Positions 41,895 to 51,169 of a stretch of 64,000 bases of DNA are shown here, in pieces. The first letter of the stretch is position 1. Each line of letters begins with the position of its first letter. The stretch is from Mesorhizobium sophorae (GTDB taxonomy: Bacteria; Pseudomonadota; Alphaproteobacteria; Rhizobiales; Rhizobiaceae): assembly GCF_002270415.1 (NCBI RefSeq), contig NZ_NNRI01000017.1, positions 248,001-312,000 on the forward strand. Direction: 5' to 3'. The position numbers were made by a program, and so were the translations under genes. The notes under the pieces were generated by a model, which was not told where the DNA came from, did no database searches, and saw only the letters and a program-made list of their open reading frames with translations.

Positions 41895-42926
41895 ATGCGT
41901 TCCAGGGCCGGAGATAGGAAAGACGACGTGCCAAGCGATGAAGTCATCGCCCTGCATCCCGCCGAAAGTGGCATGCAACTTGGCCGGGCTCTTCTCCACG
42001 CGCTGCACAATGCCGGCATTTCCGTTCTCTATCAGGATCGCGAGCTGAAAACGGTATGGGCGCGCAATATGCGTGCGCCGTGGGTTTCCGACACCGCGGA
42101 CGGCAACGGCATCCTGCCCGCGGCGCAGATCGACCGCATCGGCGCGGCAAAGCGCGACGTCATCGCATCCGGCAATCCGCAACGCCTTGAAATCAGCGTC
42201 CCCGCCGAGGACGGCTTTCGCTGGTTTCAGGTCTGGGTCGACGCCGACCATGGCGATGGTGGAACGGTGCAAGGTGTCGTCACCACCATGGTCGAAACGA
42301 CCGATCAGAAGCGCCGTGAGCAGACCCTGACGACGCTGTTGCGCGAAGTCAGCCATCGCTCGAAGAACCTCCTGGCGATCATTCAAAGCATAGCCACCCA
42401 GACCGGTCGCTATTCCGATGGCATCGCTGATTTCCTGACGCGCTTTCGAGGTCGGCTGCAATCGCTGGCCTCGTCCCAGGATCTGGTGACCTCCTCGAAC
42501 TGGCGCGGCGCCGCACTTCGCGAGCTGGTGTCGGGCCAGGTCGGTCGCAACGGGGTGAATCCGTCGCACGGCCTGCGCTTCCGCGGCGCAAATCCCTATC
42601 TCAATCCCAACGCCGCGCTGCACATCGGCCTTGCCATGCATGAACTCGCCGTCAACTCGGTCAGCTATGGCGCGCTCTCACGTCCAGATGGCTTCGTTGA
42701 CGTTACGGCCGATCTCAATGCTGCTGCCGGCGGCCTGGCGCTGTCGCTGACATGGTCCGAAGCGATACCGGCGAGCGACGTCGAGCACAGTGAGAAGCGC
42801 TTCGGCAGTGTCGCGCTCGAGCGGGTCGTGCCCGCCTCCCTGAACGGAACGGCGACGCTGGAGCTGATGCCCGGTCGCCTTGAATACCGCCTTGTCGTTC
42901 CGCACGGCAATTTCGAGACCGAGTGA
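41895..42926 (+). CDS. HWE-family sensor histidine kinase (PAS-HWE), EcfG-controlled
   Basis: A 343-residue soluble kinase with an N-terminal PAS-like domain (~20-140; LHNAGISVLYQDRELKTVWARNM) and an HWE core with His154 (LLREVSHRSKNLLAIIQSIATQ) and LAMHELAVNSVSYGALS. It lies two genes after phyR and is the closest candidate for the PhyK-type kinase that phosphorylates PhyR. ATG 41895 was chosen because the promoter at 41842 rules out starts further upstream; GTG 41880 is possible. It has no membrane segment, so the signal is cytoplasmic. Confidence 0.87.
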   Translation: MRSRAGDRKDDVPSDEVIALHPAESGMQLGRALLHALHNAGISVLYQDRELKTVWARNMRAPWVSDTADGNGILPAAQIDRIGAAKRDVIASGNPQRLEISVPAEDGFRWFQVWVDADHGDGGTVQGVVTTMVETTDQKRREQTLTTLLREVSHRSKNLLAIIQSIATQTGRYSDGIADFLTRFRGRLQSLASSQDLVTSSNWRGAALRELVSGQVGRNGVNPSHGLRFRGANPYLNPNAALHIGLAMHELAVNSVSYGALSRPDGFVDVTADLNAAAGGLALSLTWSEAIPASDVEHSEKRFGSVALERVVPASLNGTATLELMPGRLEYRLVVPHGNFETE

Positions 42927-43142
42927 GCGGCCGCGCCTCTCGTCTGATCATCCATCCTTAACCGGCTATTCACCATAAAAGCGGATTCTGTTTTTCCCAG
43001 GGTTCCGCTGGAACCTGCTGGACCGTCGAACATTGCCGCGTTGAAGTTGATCTCCGGACGTCCGCCGACTGCGTCTGCTGTCGCGGTCGGCGCCGGAATT
43101 GCCCGTTGCGCCGCGTTATTTCGCTGGTCGCCCTGCGGCCGA

Positions 43143-43167
43143 GGAACTTTGGCGGCTATGGATCGTT
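43143..43167 (+). promoter_or_regulatory. EcfG promoter of the gene at 43192
   Basis: Exact GGAAC-N16-CGTT, 24 bases before the ATG. Confidence 0.75.
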
Positions 43168-43191
43168 ACTGTGGCGAGAGGACATGTCGCC

Positions 43192-43518
43192 ATGGAACAC
43201 ATTGCTGCATTGTTGTTGGTCATCGGTTGCTCGAACACGATGGCCGACTGCCATGAATTGCAGGTACCGGTAAGCGTTTTCGAAACCGCCGACCAATGCG
43301 TCGCCGAACGGCCCTTCGCGCTGGGCGACGTGCAGGGCCAGGCTCAGCACATCGTCGCCAAGTGCCTTGCCGTCGATCCGGCGCTGGAAGACGACTACGA
43401 CCAGATCGTCTGGAACGTTCGCCCGGACGGCACGCTCGACGCTTCCCTGGCAATCTCCAACGTCGTCATGGCATCGAGCGGCGCGCGCCCAGAAAAAGAC
43501 TATCTTCGCCAACAATAG
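43192..43518 (+). CDS. Small exported hypothetical protein, EcfG-controlled
   Basis: A 108-residue protein of unrecognised family. The N-terminus (MEHIAALLLVIGCSNTMADC) is a short hydrophobic stretch that may act as a signal peptide. Four cysteines follow within the first ~60 residues (DCHELQ, QCVAER, KCLAVD), suggesting disulfides in the periplasm. ATG 43192 has GAGAGGA upstream and sits at the right distance from the EcfG promoter at 43143; the frame itself runs further upstream. Confidence 0.68.
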   Translation: MEHIAALLLVIGCSNTMADCHELQVPVSVFETADQCVAERPFALGDVQGQAQHIVAKCLAVDPALEDDYDQIVWNVRPDGTLDASLAISNVVMASSGARPEKDYLRQQ

Positions 43519-43601
43519 ATTGCAGCAGCAAAGGCGGCCATTTCATGCTAAATGGCTGCTGGAGCTTACCAAAGTGTGGACACAAAGCGAGGAGTGACTC
43601 T

Positions 43602-43847
43602 ATGCGGAAGATGATTATTGCCATGATTGCGGTGGCTGCCCTCAGCGGCTGCACCAGCACCGAGAAGGACGTGGTCGGCGGCGGCTTGATTGGCGCCGGC
43701 GTCGGCGGCTTGGTCGGTGGCGGCAAGGGCGCGCTGATCGGCGCGGCTGTGGGCGCCGGTTCCGGCCTGCTGGTGCGCAACCTGCGCAACGGCTATTGCC
43801 AGTATCGCGATCATCGCGGCCAGATCTACACGGCTCGCTGCAACTAG
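43602..43847 (+). CDS. Glycine-zipper lipoprotein
   Basis: An 81-residue lipoprotein. The signal peptide ends in the lipobox L-S-G-C (AVAALSGCTSTEKD). A glycine zipper follows (VVGGGLIGAGVGGLVGGGKG), as in small outer-membrane lipoproteins of the SlyB/osmotic type that insert in or span the membrane. A good ribosome-binding site (GAGGAG) precedes ATG 43602. A terminator follows. Confidence 0.85.
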   Translation: MRKMIIAMIAVAALSGCTSTEKDVVGGGLIGAGVGGLVGGGKGALIGAAVGAGSGLLVRNLRNGYCQYRDHRGQIYTARCN

Positions 43848-43869
43848 TTCGGCGATAATCGAAACGTCG

Positions 43870-43902
43870 ATCCGGAGACCGGTCCGCCGGCCTCCGGATT
43901 TT
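43870..43902 (+). terminator. Terminator after the lipoprotein gene
   Basis: ATCCGGAG and CTCCGGAT pair around a 14-base GC-rich loop, followed by TTT, 22 bases after the stop codon. Confidence 0.65.
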
Positions 43903-43936
43903 CGGCGTCTGGACGCACCATTTCCGTTCGCTTGAT

Positions 43937-44008
43937 GAAACGGTTTTCCGTCCGGAATTTTGCGTCAAAACAAGAAGATAGAGCGGCTCTGCGTTTCAGT
44001 GAAACGAG
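43937..44008. repeat. Dispersed palindromic repeat, copy B
   Basis: It shares gaaacggttttccgtccgg and then gcgtcaaaacaa with copy A at 3612, and has a similar CGTTTC-agt-GAAACG inner hairpin. It lies between convergent genes. Confidence 0.55.
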
Positions 44009-45649
44009 CTAGCCCGTCAGCGGAATCCTGATCTCCACATTCAACCCATCATCGCGATAATCGCGGTTGATCGTGCCGCGCAATTCGCGCGTGACGTTGA
44101 GGTCGATCAGCTTGGTGCCGAATCCGGTCTTGGCCGGCGTCTCGAGTTTCTTTTGACCGGTTTCGCGCCAGTTGAGAATCAGCACCCTGTCGCGCCCGCG
44201 TCCTTCGAGCGACCAGTCGACCTTGAGCGCCCAATCTCCCTTGAGCGAATTGGCTGAATTGCCGGTTTCGCCATATTTCAATGCATTCGTCGCCAGTTCG
44301 TGGAACGTCAGGCCGAGCGCCTGCGTCGTGGTTTCGTCGAGCAGCACCTCCGGCCCCGACAGAAGCTCTTCGGGCAGCTCCTTGCCGAACACTTGACCGA
44401 GCTCGATGCGCAGGAGATCGCCAAGGTCTGCCTTCTGCCAGCGCGAGCGCGTCAGCATGTCCTGAGACGCCGCCATCGCCTGCAGCCTGGCCGAGAAGGA
44501 CGAGGAAAATTCGTTGACGTCAGTGGCCCGCGAAGCGGTCTGGCGCGCGATCGCCAGCACCCTGGTGATCGAATTCTTGATGCGGTGCTTCATCTCCTGC
44601 AGCATCAGGTCTTTTTCAAGCAGGCTCTTTTCCGTCGTCTCATGCAGGCGCGACGCCGCCTCATAGGCCCGCTCCTGATAGCGCGCCACCAGAGCGATGG
44701 CGCCCGCCAGCAGCAAGCCGAACAGCCCCAGCATCACCGGAATGGCGCGCGACGACGGCTGCGAGAAGGCGCTTGTCGGCCGAAACAGGACCGTCCACGG
44801 TTGGCCGGCCACCATGATCTTGCGGGTGACCAGCAGCCTGTCCCCGAAGGATGACACTGGCGGCGTCTCCGACCGGAACAAAAGATTGTCGCCACTCACA
44901 ACGCCGTCATAGATTTCCGTGTTGACCGGCAGCAGCGGCGACCGGCTGAGCGCTATCTGGAACAGGTCCCGTGCCCGAAAAGCCGCGTAGAGGAAGCCGG
45001 CCGTGGAGGACCTGGACGCATTGATGACATCGGGAGCCGTTTCGACATTGAGCCGCACGAAGACCAGGAAGCCGGGGAACGTCTGCGCGGCGCCCGTGCT
45101 CTGGCCGAGCTGCACCAGCGCACTGGCGTGCTGCTCATCGTCGGACATTGCCTTTTCGATGGCCACGCGCCGCGCCGGTTCGCTGAACATGTCGTAGCCG
45201 ATGGCGGCCTGGTTGGATGGATCCAGCGGCTCGAACATCACGATGGGCGCGCGCCAGGGCTGCGTGGTGTCCGGATAGATCGGATGGCTGACACCAAGGT
45301 CGTGCAGCATGTCGCGTTCGACCGCCGCCTCGTCCCCCGTCTTCACCAGCCTGAGAAAGCCGATACCGCGCAAGCCGGCGAAATTGTTGTCGACATCGAG
45401 CGCGTTGAAGAAGGCCTTGAACTCGTTCTGCGAGATATCGCCGTTGCGGGCATCGAACAGGGCCTGCGTCGACCGCAGCAGCGACAGATGCAGGTCGATG
45501 CGGCTCTCGATCCGGTTGAGCGCGTCGTCGGCCGTCGCTTCGAATTTAATGCGGGCGGCTTCCTGCGTGGCGAAATAGGCAAACCCCGCCATCGTCATAC
45601 TGATCAGTGCAACGGCGACGAACGCGACGATTGGAAAAAGCTTCTTCAA
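44009..45649 (-). CDS. CHASE-domain membrane sensor kinase, HWE family
   Basis: A 546-residue membrane kinase. An N-terminal helix (IVAFVAVALISMTMAGFAYFA) and a second one (IPVMLGLFGLLLAGAIALVARY, ~305-327) enclose a periplasmic CHASE domain (~35-290). The HWE core has His355 (LQEMKHRIKNSITRVLAIARQ) and LTFHELATNALKYGETG. It is the only one of the three HWE kinases here with an external sensor, so it may report extracellular conditions to PhyR or another regulator. The apparent start is TTG 45649. No EcfG promoter was found upstream. Confidence 0.87.
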   Translation of the reverse strand: MKKLFPIVAFVAVALISMTMAGFAYFATQEAARIKFEATADDALNRIESRIDLHLSLLRSTQALFDARNGDISQNEFKAFFNALDVDNNFAGLRGIGFLRLVKTGDEAAVERDMLHDLGVSHPIYPDTTQPWRAPIVMFEPLDPSNQAAIGYDMFSEPARRVAIEKAMSDDEQHASALVQLGQSTGAAQTFPGFLVFVRLNVETAPDVINASRSSTAGFLYAAFRARDLFQIALSRSPLLPVNTEIYDGVVSGDNLLFRSETPPVSSFGDRLLVTRKIMVAGQPWTVLFRPTSAFSQPSSRAIPVMLGLFGLLLAGAIALVARYQERAYEAASRLHETTEKSLLEKDLMLQEMKHRIKNSITRVLAIARQTASRATDVNEFSSSFSARLQAMAASQDMLTRSRWQKADLGDLLRIELGQVFGKELPEELLSGPEVLLDETTTQALGLTFHELATNALKYGETGNSANSLKGDWALKVDWSLEGRGRDRVLILNWRETGQKKLETPAKTGFGTKLIDLNVTRELRGTINRDYRDDGLNVEIRIPLTG

Positions 45650-45803
45650 CGGATGATGCGGTCCATGGGCAATGTCGGACCTTTATGGGCAAGTCGATGT
45701 GCCAACACAATGGCAAGGCCAAGCCATCATGACAGCTGGCACATCACATGACCGGCAACCAGCGGCCGGGCACGGCTCGTCCGGCCAAGTGGTACTGTAG
45801 ACG

Positions 45804-46664
45804 CTAGTCCAGCCGCACCCAATCTGTGGCTTCTTCGAGCACATAGGGAGCGAACAAGAAATCGCGGATCTCGATGATCCGGCTTTCCGACCAGTCGATC
45901 AGGACAAAATGCGCAGGCCTTTCCATCCGGCCGGTGCCGTCGAAGACCAGCATAGCCGGCTTTCCTTCGACAGCGCCGAGGGCGAACCGCCATTTCGTCT
46001 CTTGCGCATAGCGCGTGAAATAGACGCCGATTTTGTCGCGCCCCTCCAGTTGGATCCGGTTCACCAGATCGAGCTTCACGTCGTCGGCAAGCATGACGCG
46101 GATTGCGTCGAAATCGCCGCTCCGGAACAGATGGACATAAGCCGCGATCTTGCGCCGGTCCGAATCGGACATCAGCGGCACCCTTGTGTCTTCGGGCGCC
46201 TGTGCGAAAAGCCGCAGCGCAGCGCGCCCGCGCTGAAGCGCCGATTTTGCGGCTGTCGGAGAGCACCCTGCGATGCTTGCGATCTCGTCGACCGAATGAC
46301 CCAGAACATCCTTGAGGATCACCGCGCAGCGCTGAAGTTCGGGCAGCCGCAGAAACGTCTGAAAGCTGATCGCGACGATGTCCGCCTCGGGTATGGGCGC
46401 CGCTTCGACGTCTTCGGTAAGCGGGACGACCGTGTTCCGGAATTTTGCGCGCAGAAAATCGAGGCTCGCATTGTGGGCGATGCGGAACAGCCAGCCCTCG
46501 AGGTTATCCACTCCGGCGCCCTGGGCTCGCGCGTGAAGGGCCTTGACGAGGGTGTCCTGCAATACGTCCTCGCCATTGACCGCCGATCCCGTCATGCGCG
46601 CGCAGTAGCGGTGAAGGCGTGGCCGCAGCGCTTTCAGACGATCCTCGAATTCATTCGCGTTCAT
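45804..46664 (-). CDS. ECF sigma factor with SnoaL/NTF2-like C-terminal domain
   Basis: A 286-residue protein. Sigma region 2 (~10-75; VNGEDVLQDTLVKALHAR) and region 4 (~105-155; HSVDEIASIAGCSPTAAKSALQRGRAAL) are followed by a ~120-residue SnoaL-like domain (~165-285; YVHLFRSGDFDAIRVMLADDVKLDLV). Sigma factors of this design often lack an anti-sigma protein and use the tail for control. Two small enzyme-like genes lie upstream on the same strand and may be co-transcribed or targets. I cannot assign the exact ECF group. Confidence 0.88.
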   Translation of the reverse strand: MNANEFEDRLKALRPRLHRYCARMTGSAVNGEDVLQDTLVKALHARAQGAGVDNLEGWLFRIAHNASLDFLRAKFRNTVVPLTEDVEAAPIPEADIVAISFQTFLRLPELQRCAVILKDVLGHSVDEIASIAGCSPTAAKSALQRGRAALRLFAQAPEDTRVPLMSDSDRRKIAAYVHLFRSGDFDAIRVMLADDVKLDLVNRIQLEGRDKIGVYFTRYAQETKWRFALGAVEGKPAMLVFDGTGRMERPAHFVLIDWSESRIIEIRDFLFAPYVLEEATDWVRLD

Positions 46665-46734
46665 GTATCGAGACCTACCGCGCCTGCGCGCTCGTTCGTC
46701 GTCATTTTACCCGAGACGAACAAAGGAGGAGGGT

Positions 46735-47049
46735 TCAAACTTCCCTGTTGTCGAAAAGGAACATTTGAACACCCGAGTCATCAGGCGCAAAAAGGCGGCG
46801 ATCCGCCCCGGCCGCTTGTCCCTCCGCGCTTGCAAACGCCTTTTCGATCGCCGCAAGGTCGTCGAAATACAACGTTCCGATCCGGTGAACGTTGGAGGGT
46901 CCTACCGCCGTTGCGATAGGGCCGTCATTGACCTCGTATTTCCTGAGGCCCGGAAGCTTCTTGGCGAGAGGCACGTGGATTTCGAAGTAATGCCGGTCAA
47001 ACGCCTCAACGTTCTCCGGTGTCGGGTAAATCACAACCATCCGAGCCAT
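46735..47049 (-). CDS. EthD-family dimeric alpha-beta-barrel protein
   Basis: A 104-residue ferredoxin-like fold of the EthD family (MVVIYPTPENVEAFDRHYFEIHVPLAKKLPGLRKYEVNDG). These proteins occur with oxidative degradation systems, but their chemistry is mostly unknown. It lies 34 bases after the monooxygenase-like gene and 70 bases before the ECF sigma gene, all on one strand. Confidence 0.85.
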   Translation of the reverse strand: MARMVVIYPTPENVEAFDRHYFEIHVPLAKKLPGLRKYEVNDGPIATAVGPSNVHRIGTLYFDDLAAIEKAFASAEGQAAGADRRLFAPDDSGVQMFLFDNREV

Positions 47050-47083
47050 TGCGGTTCTCCTTTGTTGCTTGTGTGAGGCATTC

Positions 47084-47380
47084 TTACTTGTGTGTTTCGC
47101 TCAACACCGCCGAGTCCAGGCTCGCCAGCTCCAGGATCTTCGGGAAATAGGCTTTCATGCACGGATCGCTGCGCATCGCCTCGACGGCTGCCGGGGTCTC
47201 CCACTCGGAGTAGATGACGACGCCGGCGCCGTCCTTTGCAGCGATCAGCCGGGTCGTCTTCCAGCCTCGGAGCGTGCGGATCACCGTGTCGGTGTTCTGC
47301 TTCAAGAGCGCGATCAGCGCATCCTGCTTCCCTGGTTCGACCTTAAGCAGATTGATCAAGATGACGGGCTCGTCGGACAT
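47084..47380 (-). CDS. Antibiotic biosynthesis monooxygenase (ABM) domain protein
   Basis: A 98-residue dimeric alpha-beta barrel of the ABM family (ILINLLKVEPGKQDALIALLKQN ... VIYSEWETPAAVEAM). Members oxidise quinols or act as small accessory enzymes without cofactor. ATG 47380 follows AAGGAGACA. It is the first gene of the group with the EthD-like protein and the ECF sigma factor. Confidence 0.85.
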   Translation of the reverse strand: MSDEPVILINLLKVEPGKQDALIALLKQNTDTVIRTLRGWKTTRLIAAKDGAGVVIYSEWETPAAVEAMRSDPCMKAYFPKILELASLDSAVLSETHK

Positions 47381-47477
47381 GGTATGTCTCCTTCTGTTTG
47401 GACACACCAAGGACGATCCGACGGGCAGAAACGGATCGAGACGTAGCAAGATTTTTTTCGGAAGATCCGCTGGAGTT

Positions 47478-48278
<801 letters not shown>

Positions 48279-48293
48279 AATCCTTGTCCTCCC

Positions 48294-49625
48294 CTAGACG
48301 CGCTTGCGATAGACGGTATCGAGCCAGACCGCGACGACCAGCACGGCGCCGACGACAATGCTCTGCAGCGGCGAGTCGATGCCGAGCAGCACCATGCCGG
48401 ACTGCAGCGACTGCATCAGCAACGCGCCGAGCATGGCGCCGAGCACCGTTCCGGAGCCGCCGGCAAGCGAGGTGCCGCCGATGACGGCGGCGGCGATCAC
48501 CAGCAGCTCGTCCAACGTGCCCAGCGCATTGGTCGACGCGTTGAGGCGGGCCGACGAGATCGCCGCGCTAATCGCGGCCAGTACACCCATGATCATGAAC
48601 ACCTTCATGGTCACCCAGCGGGTGTTGATGCCGGCGAGATTGGCGGCCTCTGGATTGCCGCCGATGGCAAAGACATAGCGGCCGAAACGGGTGCGCTTGG
48701 TGATGAAGGTCATGACGATACCGACCGCGACAGCCATCAGCACCGGTATGGCGATGCCGTGGGCGATGAACAGCCCGCCTTCGGGAATGGTGATGCCGTT
48801 CTGCTGTGCATACTGGCGCACGATGCCGATTGGCCACGGGTAGGAATTGGCGATCCAGACGGCCCCAAGGATGGCAGCGCAACTGACCACACCGAGAAAG
48901 GTTTCCGCCCACACGGGGCGCAGTGGAAAGTTGAACCGTTTGCGCTGCGACCGGCCGTTGAGCAACGCGAAAGCAACAGCCACGCAAGCAACGATGCCGA
49001 TGATCCAGCTGGCGGTGGCGCCGATCGAGCCTCGCGGTCCGCCGCCCATCAACTGGAAGGTAGCGTCGAGTGGCGCGACCGTGCGGCCGTTGGTGATCAG
49101 CCATGCCATGCCGCGCCAGACCAACAGACCGCCCAGCGTCACGATGAAGGCAGGAACCTCGAGATAGGCGATGATGAAGCCCTGGAAGGCCCCGATCACA
49201 AGACCGAGCACCACGCCGACGACCAGTGCGATGATCCAGAGCCAGGGATTTCCAAGCTGGAAGCCGATGACGCGAATGAGGAATTCGGCTTGCGCCACAC
49301 CCATGATCATACCGATCACGCCTTCGACGGAACCAACCGAAAGGTCGATGTTGCGCATGACGATGACCAGCACCATGCCGGTCGCCATGATCGCGACCGA
49401 GGAAGTCTGCACCGACAGGTTCCAGAGATTGCGCGGCGTCAGGAAAAGTCCGCCCGACAGGATATGAATGCCGACCCAGATGACCAGCAACGCACCGACC
49501 ATGCCAAGCATGCGCGTATCGAGTTCGGTCGCCTTGAGGAAGCGTCCGACGGCGCTCAATTCGGACGCACGCGCCCGGTCTGCGGGCGTATTGGCGGCAG
49601 GCGTGTTAGAGGCCGTGTCGGTCAT
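48294..49625 (-). CDS. xylH: Xylose-type sugar ABC transporter permease
   Basis: A 443-residue permease, longer than ribose-type permeases and in the XylH size range. It has ten or more hydrophobic segments and the family motif IGGNPEAANLAGINTRWVTMKVFMIMG. The cytoplasmic N-terminus is polar (MTDTASNTPAANTPADRARA). ATG 49625 was chosen because the longer open frame upstream has no hydrophobic or family content. It is separated from the binding-protein gene by a stem-loop at 49722. Confidence 0.88.
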   Translation of the reverse strand: MTDTASNTPAANTPADRARASELSAVGRFLKATELDTRMLGMVGALLVIWVGIHILSGGLFLTPRNLWNLSVQTSSVAIMATGMVLVIVMRNIDLSVGSVEGVIGMIMGVAQAEFLIRVIGFQLGNPWLWIIALVVGVVLGLVIGAFQGFIIAYLEVPAFIVTLGGLLVWRGMAWLITNGRTVAPLDATFQLMGGGPRGSIGATASWIIGIVACVAVAFALLNGRSQRKRFNFPLRPVWAETFLGVVSCAAILGAVWIANSYPWPIGIVRQYAQQNGITIPEGGLFIAHGIAIPVLMAVAVGIVMTFITKRTRFGRYVFAIGGNPEAANLAGINTRWVTMKVFMIMGVLAAISAAISSARLNASTNALGTLDELLVIAAAVIGGTSLAGGSGTVLGAMLGALLMQSLQSGMVLLGIDSPLQSIVVGAVLVVAVWLDTVYRKRV

Positions 49626-49721
49626 GAAGTCCTCCCACCGGTTTGCCGTCTGGCGCGGATGCCGGAAACACGATGCTATTTGCTTTCCGCGATCATTTGA
49701 AGCGGAATGCCCCTTGAGAAA

Positions 49722-49745
49722 CGCCGCGGCCCAGGGGCCGCGGCG
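49722..49745 (-). promoter_or_regulatory. Intercistronic stem-loop between xylF and xylH
   Basis: CGCCGCGGCC and GGCCGCGGCG pair perfectly over ten bases around CAGG. It is a likely mRNA-stabilising or attenuating element that keeps the binding protein more abundant than the permease. Confidence 0.6.
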
Positions 49746-49774
49746 CTGAGATCGAACCGGGATCCCGTTCGGTT

Positions 49775-50815
49775 TTAGTTGCAGGCCGCGACGGTGCCGG
49801 CGGCGACGCCTGCACAGACTTCGTCCTTCTTGATCCAGCCGGCGTCGATGACGACGTTGAGATTGTCCTTGGTGATCGCGATCGGGGTCAGGAACAGCGA
49901 GTTGGTCTCGTTGCCGCCCGGCGTGGTGAACTTCACAGCGTTCGGGATCTTGTCCAGGGCAGTGCCAGCGGCCAGCTGCGAGGCGATCTCGGCGGCGTTC
50001 TTGCCGAGTTCGCGTGCGTCCTTCCATACCGACACGGTCTGTGTGCCGAGTGCGACGCGGTTCAGTGCGGCATGGTCGCCGTCCTGGCCGGACACCGGAA
50101 CCGATCCTGCCAGCCCTTGCGCCGTCAGCGCGGCGACGACGCCGCCGGCGGTGCCGTCATTGGCTGCCACCACGGCATCGACCTTGTTGTCGTTGGCGGT
50201 GAGGAACTGTTCCATGTTCTTCTGGGCATTGGCGGGCAGCCAGCCATCCGTATAGGCTTCGCCGACATTCTTGATCTTGCCGCTGTCGATGGCTGCCTTG
50301 AGCACTTCCATGGAGCCGGCGAACAGGAAATCGGCATTCGGATCGGCGCCCGAGCCCTTGATGAACACGTAGTTGCCTTCCGGCTTGACCTTGAACACTT
50401 CGCGGGCCTGCATGCGGCCGACTTCCTTGTTGTCGAAGGTCAGGTAGAACACGTTCTTGTTCTCGATCAGCCGGTCATAGCCGACGACCGGAATGCCTTC
50501 GTCCAGTGCCTTCTGGACCGCCGGGCCGATGGCCGAGGCATCCTGCGCGAGAACGATCAGCGCGTTGGCGCCTTGCGAAATCAGGCTCTCGACGTCGGTG
50601 AGCTGCTTGCCCGGATTGGACTGCGCATCAGCGGAAATGTATTTGTCACCAGCCGCCTCGATGGCCTTCTTCATCGCCGCTTCGTCGGTCTTCCAGCGCT
50701 CTTCCTGGAAGTTGGACCACGAAACGCCGATGACCTTGTCCTTCGCCTGCGCGACCGACACCAGCGTCAGCGACATGGCGACACCCGCCAGGATGGCGGC
50801 TGTGAATTTTTTCAT
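49775..50815 (-). CDS. xylF: Xylose-type periplasmic substrate-binding protein
   Basis: A 346-residue periplasmic protein with a signal peptide (KKFTAAILAGVAMSLTLVSVAQA). It is similar to E. coli XylF along its length, e.g. DSGKIKNVGEAYTDGWLPAN, AVVAANDGTAGGVVAALTAQG and SGQDGDHAALNRVALGTQT. Two cysteines near the C-terminus (DEVCAGVAAGTVAACN) may form a disulfide. It is divergent from a ROK-family repressor, the usual arrangement for xylose operons in alphaproteobacteria. Specificity for D-xylose is likely but not certain. Confidence 0.88.
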   Translation of the reverse strand: MKKFTAAILAGVAMSLTLVSVAQAKDKVIGVSWSNFQEERWKTDEAAMKKAIEAAGDKYISADAQSNPGKQLTDVESLISQGANALIVLAQDASAIGPAVQKALDEGIPVVGYDRLIENKNVFYLTFDNKEVGRMQAREVFKVKPEGNYVFIKGSGADPNADFLFAGSMEVLKAAIDSGKIKNVGEAYTDGWLPANAQKNMEQFLTANDNKVDAVVAANDGTAGGVVAALTAQGLAGSVPVSGQDGDHAALNRVALGTQTVSVWKDARELGKNAAEIASQLAAGTALDKIPNAVKFTTPGGNETNSLFLTPIAITKDNLNVVIDAGWIKKDEVCAGVAAGTVAACN

Positions 50816-50876
50816 ATTATCCTCCCTGCGCCGCGTATGGCGCGACCAAACTGACCCGTAGGCCGGCACAGAGGCT

Positions 50877-50903
50877 CTATTTTTTCGAGCCTCGAAAAAA
50901 TAG
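50877..50903. promoter_or_regulatory. Palindromic operator, probable ROK repressor site
   Basis: CTATTTTTTCGA and TCGAAAAAATAG form perfect 12-base arms around GCC, 61 bases upstream of xylF. A half-site-like TTTTTTTCGAGC recurs near 50965. The rest of the 354-base region between xylF and the ROK gene has no other recognised signal. The AT-rich palindrome resembles operators of XylR/NagC-type ROK proteins. Confidence 0.7.
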
Positions 50904-51169
50904 TGATCCAACGCCCGAACGCTGTCAACATCGATTCTGATGGATTTTGACGTCTCTCCGAGTTTTTTTCGAGCTCCGTAATAAATAATGACAGGATGGT
51001 GGGGTTCTGCCAGAATTTGGCTTGGCGCTTGTCGCCCCAAAAGTGCGCAGCGGTTTTGGGCAACGACATGCGCAGAAACAAGTGCCTGAAGCGCGTCGCG
51101 CTTTTAGGCTTCGCTGATGGCCTTCGGGAGGCACGAAAGGCTGCAGCGACCGGGAGGATGTGAAAAAGC

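Noticed and set aside
43012..43036. Possible extra EcfG promoter with GGAAC-N16 followed by CATT
   Set aside because: The -10 element deviates from CGTT and an exact site lies closer to the gene at 43143.
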